This document shows, one piece after another, positions 52,301-62,417 of a DNA stretch of 64,000 bases; position 1 is the first letter of the stretch; every line of letters begins with the position of its first letter. Source of the stretch: Argopecten irradians. Taxonomy: Eukaryota; Mollusca; Bivalvia; Pectinida; Pectinidae. The stretch covers positions 20,798,864 to 20,862,863 of the forward strand of contig NC_091140.1 of assembly GCF_041381155.1 (NCBI RefSeq). Direction: 5' to 3'. A program made the translations under genes and the position numbers. Under the pieces are notes generated by a model. The model ran no database searches. It was given only the letters and a program-made list of their open reading frames with translations, and was not told the DNA's origin.

Positions 52301-55300
52301 AGTAAACAAGGAGATATATAAAAAATAAACTAGTAAACAGAGTATAAACATAAAATAAACTAGTAAACAAGATATATATAAAATAACTAGTAAACAGAGT
52401 ATATAACATAAAATAAACTAGTAAACAAGAGTATATAACATAAAATAAACTAGTAAACAAGATAGTTATATAACATAAAATAAACTAGTAAACAAGATAG
52501 TTATATAACATAAAATAAACATAATAACATATAAACACAGGAGTATATAACATAAAATAAACTAGTAAACAAGGAGATATATAACATAAAATAAACTAGT
52601 AAACAAGGAGATATATAACATAAAATAAACTAGTAAACAAGAGATATATAAAATAAAATAAACTAGTAAACAAGGAGATATATAACATAAAATAAACTAG
52701 TAAACAAGGAGATATATAACATAAAATAAACTAGTAAACAAAGATATATAACATAAATAAACTAGTAAACAAGATATATAACATAAAATAAACTAGTAAA
52801 CAAGGAAATATATAACATAAAATTAACAAGTAAGCAGGGTATTTTAAAAGCTTTTACAAATAATGCACAGCAGATATTTTGGTATACATTCTTGCCTAAG
52901 GTAGAGGAAACTGACACTCAATTAAATATTTACACCCCTTATACACAATCTTATAGGCCATCCGCTACCGTTCATTAAAAGCTCAGTTATTCTCAAAACT
53001 GTTCATATCTGCTTGAGTGTTATTGTCTGTTGTGGCGGTTTTTCTCTACAAAGGACTATACCGACCACGCAAATTTGTGGAATTTATATCCCCCTCTGTC
53101 GTTAATTAAAGGCCCATAACTTTGTCAAAGAGGGTCCAATGAAAGTGCCGATTGAACTTGGCCAGAGCCCTGAGACTGAGACATTTAAACATCATGTTAC
53201 CTAGTTGTTCAGAAAATTCGGTAATATTTGCGAAAGTTATTGAAGGGAAACAGACGGAAATGGCGTTTTTCTGTAATGAAAGGTCCATAACTCATCCAAA
53301 TAGGGTTCAATCAAAGTCACGATTGAACTTAGCCAAGGCACTGAGACATTTAACCATGTTACTAACTTTCGAGAAAATCCTGTAAAAGTTGCGAGAGTTA
53401 TCAAACGAAAACAGATGAATTATTGACTAATATTCATATTTGCATTTTACGGATGGATTCCGTTTATTAACACTTTATACACAACACGTTAGTTTACAAA
53501 GAATATATATAAGCTGAGTAAGAACGCTAAGAGGTCAACCTACCTGGTCTATCGACACCTGTAGGGTGTAAGCCAAGACAGCGCTGATCACACGAAATTT
53601 AAAGGTGTCGTTAGATGTTACATTAAAAGTCTCCACTGTCCAGGGTACAGTGTCCTTAGAAATTCCTGTCAGAAACCTGTTCCCTGTATCAAAATACAGC
53701 ATACATGTTAGAAATATCTTTACTGTATCAAAGTACAATGTACAAAACATGTAGTATCTATTTCTTTGGTTTCCTCATCATAGACATACCATAAACATTA
53801 TCCATGGTTTATTATTCAAGACACAATTAATTCCCCGTTAAAAGTACTAGAATATGATATAGAATGCCTCTTGTTCAATATCACTTTGATGAGTTATACA
53901 TTCCTTCTAATGCCAGCTAATGAGAACAAACCACTATACTAACCAAATCAACAGAACAAGCATCATACAAAAACACTTGAATATATATCCCCCAACGCCA
54001 TTCAAACACATGTGAACACACTCTTAAGCACAATTCGGAAAACACCTTAACACTTTTCCCAAACGCAAAATAATAAGAATAATTTTCTTAAATGTTTACA
54101 AAAAGCACTTATGTTTACGAAAAGCACTTGAAAACGTTACTTAAACGCCATACAAAAAAAACGTGAAAACATAAATTTGTCTATCGTGCATTTATTGGAA
54201 GATATACCTGTAATGCATAAAAATTATTTTTGTTGAGATTACATTTTAAAGTCATTAACCTCTTCAGATACAAATTTTAAAGGGACAATTCAGTCTAAGA
54301 GTACATTAAAATTTGCACATATATCGGAAACAAACCAGATCTAAGTGGTTATGTATTGTAATCGTTTAACATACGTGACTCTGGCTTGTATATGGGTACA
54401 GCATACATGTTATACCTGCTTAATCGTATTGATCAACGATTCGGAATTTCAACGGTATCAATCAAAATATTTAACAATGTCGTGGATTTTGTAAATATTT
54501 CTTATTACATGTTTCATAAAGAATATACAACAATACTTTTTTTTGTCATATTTTGCTTCGTGGATTTTTGTTTTAAATGTAGATTTTATAACTAAGTTTC
54601 AATATAACAGAATGGGAATATATTCCGAAATTTATCCCAATACTTTATTTTTACAGTCAGTAGTAAAAAAGTAGTAATAGCGATAGCAATAACAAAGATG
54701 GATGGGATTTACCGCTGTGTCTATAATAAGAGAAATAGTAGCAAAAATGTTATAAATACCAAGTAAATAAGCGAGAGAAATATAACGTACCTTTCCCATT
54801 GATGAGCAAAGATTCAAATGGAATAAAGCCAACATTTTCCTGGTTGGCTCCAAAGTACGGCACAAAACACTGATCCTCGTCCAGACTTTGCAGATATCTA
54901 AAATAAAACTATATCTCGTAAATTCTTCTTCAGGGTAGTGACAAAAGCTTTAAATTCATCCATGTTTGCTATAGTAGTGTCATTTACATTATGTTTTAGT
55001 GAAATATAACACTAAAAGTCACCTGTTACACTTTTACAACGAGATACAATACGGACATACCGCAGTCTTCCAAAACACAAACGTACTAATCTCTCGCAAC
55101 ACATGATATGTCCTATCTTACTGTAACATTCCCCAGTCAAGGAGTTTGTTTATTTGTTTATCAATAAAGTCCTAACTTACTGTAACATTCCCCAGTCGAG
55201 GAGTGTGTATTTGTTTATCAATAATGTTCTTTCTTACTGTAACATTCCCCAGTCAAGGAGTTTGTTTATTTGTTTATCAATAAAGTCATAACTTACTGTA

Positions 55301-58300
55301 ACAATTCCCAGTCGAGGATTTTGTTTATTTGTAAATCAATGGTGTCAACACTTACTGTAACATTCCCCAGTCGAGGATTTTGTTTATTTGATTATCAATA
55401 ATGTCCTAACTTACTGTAAATTCCCCAGTCGAGAAGTTGGCTTATTTGTTTATCAATAATAATGTCCTAACTTACTGTAACATTCCCCAGTCGAGGAGTT
55501 TGTTTATTTGTTTATCAATAATGTCCTAACTTACGGTAACATTCCCCAGTCGAGGAGTTTGTTTATTTGTTTATCAATAATGTCCTAACTTACTGTAACA
55601 TTCCCCAGTCGAGGAGTTTGTTTATTTGTTATCAATAATGTCCTAACTTACTGTAACATTCCCCAGTCGATGAGTTTGTTTATTTGTTTATCAATAATGT
55701 CCTAACTTACTGTAACATTCCCCAGTCGAGGAGTTTGTTTATATGTTAATCAATAATGTCCTAACTTACTGTAACATTCCCCAGTCGAGGAGTTTGTTTA
55801 TTTGTTTATCAATAATGTCCTAACTTACTGTAACATTCCCCAGTCGAGGAGTTTGTTTATATGTTAATCAATAATGTCCTAACTTACTGTAACATTCCCC
55901 AGTCGAGGAGTTTGTTTATTTCAGATGACGATTGGTGGAACCAGTCTTGTAAAAACATTATATAATCTGTCCTTTCTTTACGGTCTTCTTCCTTTATGAT
56001 AACAAAAGTAACGTCAAATACAAAATGGATGCAATGTAGGCACGCTGGCTTTACTACTAAAAAAATCAATTATACTTTTATTACTACGTAAGCTAAGTTA
56101 TGCAAATAAACTAATGACGTTCAAATCCAGTATTTACATATCCATAAGACAATAATTCAGTTATAAGTAAAGACAGAATATTAACCTTAGATGAAAATAT
56201 AATAGAAAGGGCTATTATTTATCTTAAATAAACATATTGTACCAATATAATTTTCAAAGCAAATGTCTAATATTATTTGATAATGAAATAAAATTTACCT
56301 TCTCCAGCACTATCAGGGCCCCAGCGAGTCCTTCCGTCCTTTGGGCTCCATGGTGAGAATGGTACCAGTGTGTACCGACTGGTTCGGCAATAAAACTAGA
56401 ATAAACAAATATTTCAAGGTTTTCATTTTTCATTATCAAAAAATCCTTTCCTTCCAGTTATTTTGATAACATGTTTCACAGAAACACATACCGGGAAAAA
56501 TGGCCGCAATTGCATAAACAATTTGTCTGGGTTTTTTCCTTATAAAATTCTATATAACAAACGAGATGCCATAAGATAAAATGAAAATGCGAACATTCAG
56601 TATTTCATTCAAGCTTGCTATAACACCAACGTTAAGGTGATTTAAATCAACGAAAACGAAGCCTACTATACCATTATATCAATAAATATATATACGCTTT
56701 CTCACCTGTATACGAACGTTTCCTCAGGATTGATAGGACAATGAGACAAACTCCCGACCCCGTCCATCCAGGGCGTTCCTCTTTGTGTTATGCCATGCCA
56801 GTGTATAGTAACTCCCTCCGATAACAGCTTGTTCTTCACCACGACCTTGACCTAAATATCGTAGTTTGATGCGCATCATTGAAACACGACACGAAATATT
56901 CATGTTGTGTCTTTTGTATAGTGGAAGTGTTGCCCTTTTTATAGTGCTATATCACTGAAGCATGCCGCCGAAGACACCAAGCAACACACCCCACCCGGTC
57001 ACATTATACTGACAACGGGCGAACCAGCCACAGAGCAAAATTTTGAATGTTGCGCAGCTCGACATATGACATTCAACATTCAAAACCAATAACATAACTG
57101 GCCTACGACAACAGAATCTGAATGTTGTGCAACATTCAAAAGTCCGTTCGTTTGTCAGTTATACATAAGTTCTGAATGTTGAATGTCGAATGTCGAGCTG
57201 CACAACATTCAAAAGTCCGTTCGTTTGTCAATTATACATAAGTTCTGAATGTTGAATGTCGTATGTCGAGCTGCGCAACATTCAAAAGTCCGTTCGTTGG
57301 TCAGTTATATATAAGTTCTGAACGTTGAATGTCGTATGTCGAGCTGCACAACATTCAGATTTTGAATGTTTAATGTCGTATGTCGAGCTGAGCAACATTC
57401 AGATTCTGTTGTCGTTGGTCAGTTATTGGTTTTGAATGTTGAATGTCGTATGTCGAGCTGCGCAACATTCAAAAGTCCGTTCGTTTGTCAGTTATACATA
57501 AGTTCTGAATGTTGAATGTCGAGAGTCGAACTGCACAACATTCAAAATTCCGCTCTTTAGTCAGTTATATATAAGTTCTGAATGTTGAATGTCGTATGTC
57601 GAGCTGCGCAACATTCAAAATTCTGTTGTCGTTGGTCAGTTATTGGTTTTGAATGTTGAATGTCGTATGTCGAGCTGCGCAGCATTCAAAAGTCCGTTCG
57701 ATTGTCAGTAATATTAAGTTCTGAATGTTGAATGGTGAATGTCAAACTGCGTTACATTCAAAAGTCCGTTCGTTCGTCAGTCACATAAAATCTGAATGTT
57801 GAATGTCGAACGTCGAGCTGCACAACATTCAAAAGTCCGTTCATTAGTTAGTTATGTATAAGTTCTGAATGTTGAATGTCGTATGTCGAGCTGCACAACA
57901 TTCAAAAGTCCGTTCGTTTATCAGTTATACATAAGTTCTGAATGTTGAATGTCGAGAGTCGAACTGCACAACATTCAAAAGTCCGCTTTTAGTCAGTTAT
58001 ATATAAGTTCTGAATGTTGAATATCGTATGTTGAGCTGCGCAATATTCAGATTCTGTTTGTTCGTCAGTCACATAAATTCTGAATGTTGAATGTCGTATG
58101 TCGAGCTGCACAACATTCAAAAGTCCGTTCGTTAGTCAGTTATATATAAGTTCTGAATGTGGAATATCTTATATTGAGCTGCACAACATTCAAAAGTCCA
58201 TTCGTTTATCAGCTATACATAAGTTCTGAATGTTGAATGTCGAATGTCGAGCTGCACAACATTCAAAAGTCCGTTCGTTAGTCAGTTATATATTAGTTCT

Positions 58301-61300
58301 GAATGTTGAATGTCTTATGTTGAGCTGCACAATATTCAGATTATGAATGTTGAATGCCGTATGTCGAGCTGCGCAACATTTAGATTCTGTTGTCGTTGGC
58401 CACTTATTAGTTTTCAATGTTGAATGTAGTAGGTCAAGCTGCGCAACATTAAAAAATTCCGCTCGGTGGCCAACAATATTTGAATATTGAATGTCGAATG
58501 TCGTATATCGACCCAACTTCATACAACCCATTTAGAGTTAAAAACAAAAAGCATTTACGTACACATCAGCACTTCTTTTCATTTTGTGACTGACTATGCT
58601 GTAGTTCTAACACATAAATATAGATAATTTAGTAATTAAATAATCAGAGATTTAGCAGTAGACTATTTTTCTTAATAACTAATTCTCATAAAAAATGATG
58701 CATTACCCTCACGATCAGACGACATTTCATTTCATCGATGCTGGTAAGTACAGAAACCTCTGAAACAAATTTATTAGCTTTTACAATTAAAATAAAACTG
58801 GCTGACCTTTTGACCTTGATACACGACGATGGATGGCCCAGGGTACTGTCCATTGATGGTGTATATCATTTTGTAATGACCATCTGTCATCGATACGTCT
58901 TCTAATTCTAAAACAAATAAGTATGGTTTGGAGTATCAGTGAAGAACTTAAACGACGGACTAGCTTTGTGCTCAATCTTTTTGGTATACATATACATACG
59001 TCATTATTTGAAAGTCATTCATATAATGTTATGTTTTACATGGCATAAGGACCAGTAAGACTGGCACTACGTAACCTATAGTTCTTGTAACGAACAATTC
59101 CATTGGCTTAAAAAGTTACTTTATCAGCAAATAAATATATAACAAATGACGTTACCGTGACTGATACAACGGCGTAATCATTTCATAAAAGAAAGAGTCA
59201 CTCACTGAAGTTTGAATTCTGATGATCTATAGCAGATCTTATGATTAGGATTAATCTTAATATATTTTTGTATGTTATGGAGATATAACAAGGTCTTATC
59301 ATAAGCAGTAAGTTAAAAAATTAAGTAAACATAACATGTAAACATCATTGGCACTGCCGACATATTTCCTGTATGAACAGCTAAAGGTCCACAAAGTATA
59401 CACTTTCGGTGATACATTGACATACGAATAATAAAAATATTTGTATAGAATTACTTGCATATGAGGTAACAAATGTTGTCATTTGACTAAAGAAAACAAA
59501 CTTCAGTCTGGTCACATGCTGAATCTCTGTAAATGATTTGTTACCTGCTGCTTTACATATTACATATAATATTTTTAAGGAGATATGTCTGAAGATTGTC
59601 TGGGTTTATTTGTTGTGTCGTTATGTTAGGTAGAAAAAGACGGACACGATAGAAGGATCATCCGGTCACGTAACGTGCCGTTTGACGAAACCAAACTGAA
59701 ACTCTGTGATTCTTGGAAAAGTGGAAATTGTTCTTGATTTACTATTGATGCTGAAGGCTTTCCAATAGCAAATGATTACAATAAAACGGTAATAAAAATG
59801 TACTACGTTTTCTCCGAGTACTCCGACTTTCCTCCATTGGACACGTCCTTAAATGAGTATAGCTTTTAAAGAGACATACTATAAAATATGCCCTTACACA
59901 AATATTGTAGATTTCAAAATGAAAGATCTATAAAACGCATTATTACTTGCATTGTGTTATATTTTTTGAAAATATCAAACTCCGTTAAAACATATTTATT
60001 TTATGTTTTTCTTTTTACAATTCAATTGTGCGAAAAATGAGGTAAACATTTTTCTTTGCGTAAATCTACATTGGTGCATTATTTGTTCATCATAAAGTCA
60101 TGCATGCCATGCGTTTAAGGTGTCAACTACAGACTAATATCAGTTAGGTTCACATTGCCGAACCTACAAACATCAATAACATGTTCATTGTTCGTTCCAC
60201 TTAGATGATCCGCTAAAGGGCCACACAAAAACTTGCACTTTTGGGTGGGACATTTACATATCATACAAGTGATTGATGTATACCTACAGATAATGGGTAT
60301 AGAATGGTCCTCATGTGAATGAAAATATAACTGGTCACATGCTTGACGTCTGAAAAAAAATTTCGAATGAGTCAGGTGTTAGGTTTATCACGTATTATCT
60401 TTTTGTAAAGAAAGTTCTGTCAGTTTTTCTGTATTCCCGTATTATTATAAATAGGCGTTATATTCTCTAAAAAATGCTAAGCTAATTGCTATTGACATTT
60501 TCACTGGTAAATGCATATAATATGGACGATAATGCGATATCTGTTTGTTTTGAGAGGTATTTGTTTACTTTAACATTATACCCTCTCATTCAGCCCTCGT
60601 CACAGACGTATCCACGAAGGACAAGCAGTTGTATGGCGCACAGTATTTTGTGGCAGGTTCCAATCATGGAAATTCAAAGACAATTTAAGAAGGACACGTA
60701 AAATGATATCACATTGTAATATGTATTACATTGTAATATGTATTACATTGTAATAAATGCAAGGTAATATCATGTCATTTATCATGAAAGTTATATCCCT
60801 ATCATCTTATTTATACAAGTAAGTAATATTTTTATTTTTGAAATAAATTTAGTTCTTGAAACATACATGTACATGTCTTCATAACTTTGTTTTTCAATAT
60901 AATTGAATTTGAGGTTTCCTACATTTTATTGCCGACTGTTCGGAATGTGATATTTGTATAGATTCTATCAAACGACATTTTTTCAAAGTCTTAAATAATG
61001 GGTCCTTTATATATTTATTTTCTTATTTACAAAGTCTTAAATAATGGGTCCTTTATATATTTATTTTCTTATTTACATGTGTATTCCTCAGCAGATATTA
61101 CAAAGAATGGCATGGTTGTATGATATAGTTTATCTCTAAACTTATCTTTTGTATCCACGCATGACATTATTTGCGTCACATGTGAAAACTGACTAAGAAA
61201 TATTTGACCCATTTTCCCTTACCTGTAAATTTCGTATAAGCACATAAGTAATTTTTTCCTTTTTCTTGAACAGCACAATGTTTGTTGTGTAAACACACAT

Positions 61301-62417
61301 GAAGGATGGCTCAATTGTAGGATACTTAAACACAGACAATATCGTTCACGTGAAATTCAAGTGAAACATTGCCTGTGTGAATATATTTATAAACTATGAA
61401 TGAATATTAAAACACGAAGATCGTTACAATACAACACATACAAGAAAGGCCATCTTTAAATAGCCTTAGTTGTTAATCGGGCGTAGGCGTTAACAACTAA
61501 ATCTAATTTAACTAAAATATATATAAATAAAACAATAATTAAATATCAGTATTTTTGACAGGTCTGATGATACAAGAAACCACTTTTATCATCGAGAGAT
61601 ACAAATATTCGCGTAATTCGAGTTTGAATGCAAATTATAGTGCACTACTGTCAGTAAGAGTCATTGATCTCGAACTTATGAATTTGCGATTACGTCGAAA
61701 TAACGAAGACACGAAATATTGTATATAATAATTAAAAAGGAAATGTACTATGAACATATAATAGGATTAATGATTTCGTACAATATTAAGATATGGAATT
61801 GAATTTTTTATTAAAACTATGAATTTGTGATAACAGAGAATGCATGCAGAAATGAAGTAGATATAAGTCTTGTCTTATTTCTTTATTCTATTGAAAGGTC
61901 CACTACCTTTCTGAAATTACTTTTTATTTTTAAAATCAAATTAAATTAATATAAATTAAATTCATTTTTTTTAACTTTATAATAAATACAATACTGTTTT
62001 CGATATAGTCAGAGAATTGTATCACTGGAAAACCGTAATAATATATCACTGCATTACATTGAATTATTATATATCATATACCATTTTCTTATCGAAAATC
62101 GCATTTGTTTTTGTGAATGCTACAGAAAAAGGAAAACTGCAGAAATACGAAAGATACATTGAAAACCCTATCTTACCTTGTTGTGTTACCGGTTTCGTTG
62201 ATCGGCATGTTTCTCGGAGGTGCAAACTACCATTGTTGATAACAATAGGATGGCCGGACATGTCTGGTCCATAGTGCACCATGGTTTGTTTTATACCTAT
62301 TGCCCAATCAAATTGACACTCGGCCATTGTTGGGGGACAGCTTGGTATGACAACATTTTGAAACCCGCCAATGACCTTTCCAGTAAGAAGGTAACACCAG
62401 AAAAGTTTAATCAACAT
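40058..62417 (-). CDS. Laccase-like multicopper oxidase C, membrane-anchored, 15 exons, most divergent
   Basis: First gene of the cluster in transcription order. Exons 5'->3': 62177-62417, 58807-58907, 56706-56851, 56299-56395, 55888-55991, 54791-54897, 53544-53683, 49173-49340, 47288-47394, 46262-46404, 44691-44761, 43513-43639, 42668-42952, 41075-41275, 40058-40335. Joined length is 2316 nt (771 residues), no internal stop, all introns GT-AG. Seen: signal peptide about 1-19; HWHG at 131-134; HWYHSHHG at 172-179; HGIHIHGH at 526-533, where A and B have Pro after the first His; HCHMEPH at 618-624 with axial Met at 629; membrane span about 704-726; tail with YTRI (742-745) and a terminal YAAI (768-771). 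Ligands are complete, so it should be active, but the residues around the T1 copper differ from A and B. The exon 8/9 boundary is displaced relative to A and B. Introns 2, 5 and 7 carry tandem arrays, two of them derived from exon edges. Confidence 0.9.
41075..42952 (-). CDS. Gene C exons 13-14: copper motifs L3 and L4, variant T1 surroundings
   Basis: Exon 13 (42668-42952) encodes [16 protein letters not shown]. The T1 His is kept, but the following Pro is Gly, and the Phe after HGH has become Val. Exon 14 (41075-41275) encodes [17 protein letters not shown] and runs 13 codons longer than in A and B, adding a Ser/Ala-rich linker before the membrane anchor. Confidence 0.88.
41276..42667 (-). 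other. Gene C intron 13
   Basis: Contains a dispersed repeat at 42061-42560 that starts AAGGGGTAATTCAGTTTAAG and is matched by 54281-54600 (AAGGGACAATTCAGTCTAAG). The shared part continues through CGGTTTCAATTGAATA / CGGTATCAATCAAAAT and TGTCATATTTTGCT. Nothing else recognised. Confidence 0.6.
43640..46261 (-). other. Gene C introns 10-11 with small exon 11 between
   Basis: Apart from exon 11 (44691-44761), mostly AT-rich unique-looking sequence. It holds a 30-bp direct tandem duplication at 45229-45290 (GGAGAAATATGCGAATATTT) and a SINE-like copy at 45880-46070. Confidence 0.6.
45880..46070 (-). mobile_element. SINE-like element, family 1, copy 2 (gene C intron 10)
   Basis: Matches the element at 21935-22115 over its length, including CAGTACCTGGCAACTGCC and AGAGGTGGAGGGCTTGTGGT on the plus strand. 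The B-box is mutated here (GATTCGTAACCC instead of GATTCGAACTC on the plus strand). Confidence 0.7.
46801..47120. repeat. 160-bp tandem duplication in gene C intron 9
   Basis: Two copies (46801-46960 and 46961-47120) differing at only a few positions, for example TCTAACAAA or TCTCACAAA. The near-identity suggests a recent event. Confidence 0.9.
48420..48815. mobile_element. Fold-back family, copy with near-perfect hairpin (gene C intron 8)
   Basis: 48679-48796 forms a long hairpin: GTGTGACAACAAAATCACAA on the left is matched exactly by the other strand on the right, around the core CCCTCGGCAAGCCTCGGG. The flank (for example GTGCATTATCGATAACGTCA) resembles the flank of the element at 34669-35225. 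Confidence 0.7.
49320..50480. repeat. About 167-bp repeats that include the 5' end of gene C exon 8 and its acceptor
   Basis: The real junction (ATACCACTTCTATTTGATGC then TAGGAAGAA on the plus strand, near 49340) recurs in decayed form near 49510 (GTTTCGTGCTAGGAAGG), 50175 (TATGTTAAATGCTAGGAAGA) and 50341 (TATATTGGATGCTAGTACGG). Spacings are about 169, 665 (four units) and 166 bp. The intronic part also recurs: AAAATGTCAACATCATATTC, AAAATGTCAACATTAAATAA, AAAATACCAACATTTCATTA. Confidence 0.75.
51237..52835. repeat. 34/35-bp minisatellite in gene C intron 7, about 45 units
   Basis: Unit CTAGTAAACAAGATAGTTAT then ATAACATAAAATAAA; a second version has CAAGGAGATATATAAC. The two versions are interspersed in runs. 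Extremely AT-rich and non-coding. Confidence 0.95.
54281..54600. repeat. Dispersed repeat (gene C intron 6), partner of 42061-42560
   Basis: Starts AAGGGACAATTCAGTCTAAG and shares several ordered segments with 42061-42560. An open frame at 54386-54595 lies within it and has no recognisable domain. Confidence 0.6.
55110..55912. repeat. 59-bp array made of gene C exon 5's 3' end plus its splice donor, about 14 units
   Basis: Unit on the plus strand: CCTAACTTACTGTAACATTC then CCCAGTCGAGGAGTTTGTTT and ATTTGTTTATCAATAATGT. The unit at 55883-55912 is the true exon edge: CAGTCGAGG and its neighbours code for LLDWGMLQ, and ACTTAC is the donor. The 13 further units lie downstream in transcription, inside intron 5, each keeping the last 30 or so coding bases and the GTAAGT donor. 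Confidence 0.93.
56299..56851 (-). CDS. Gene C exons 3-4: copper motifs L1 and L2
   Basis: Exon 3 (56706-56851) encodes [20 protein letters not shown], and exon 4 (56299-56395) encodes [19 protein letters not shown]. Exon 4 is five codons shorter at its 3' end than in A and B, ending LIVLEK. Confidence 0.9.
56900..57032. mobile_element. SINE-like family 2 fragment (gene C intron 2)
   Basis: Matches 21064-21197: GTTGCCCTTTTTATAGTGCT, ATGCCGCCGAAGACACCAAG and CAACACACCCCACCCGGTCA. Both ends of the family 2 element are missing; it runs straight into the array at 57040. Confidence 0.7.
57040..58512. repeat. About 72-bp palindromic minisatellite in gene C intron 2, about 21 units
   Basis: Unit: TTCTGAATGTTGAATGTCGT, ATGTCGAGCTGCGCAACATT, CAAAAGTCCGTTCGTTTGTC, AGTTATACATAAG. 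TGAATGTTG and CAACATTCA can pair, so every unit can form a hairpin. The first unit (57045-57090) is in the opposite orientation to all others. A shorter variant joins two hairpin parts directly. Confidence 0.92.
58908..62176 (-). other. Gene C intron 1 (3.3 kb)
   Basis: AT-rich. A 46-bp direct duplication lies at 60984-61075 (CAAAGTCTTAAATAATGGGT), and a three-fold AATATGTATTACATTGT-type repeat lies near 60710-60752. No recognisable gene. Confidence 0.65.
62177..62417 (-). CDS. Gene C exon 1: start and signal peptide
   Basis: The ATG at 62417 is preceded in frame by a TAG nine codons upstream, so it is the first possible Met of this exon. It has A at -3. A short hydrophobic leader ([13 protein letters not shown]) is followed by FQNVVIPSC, which matches the mature N-terminus of A and B. 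It ends in phase 1 at GTAAGA. Confidence 0.85.
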
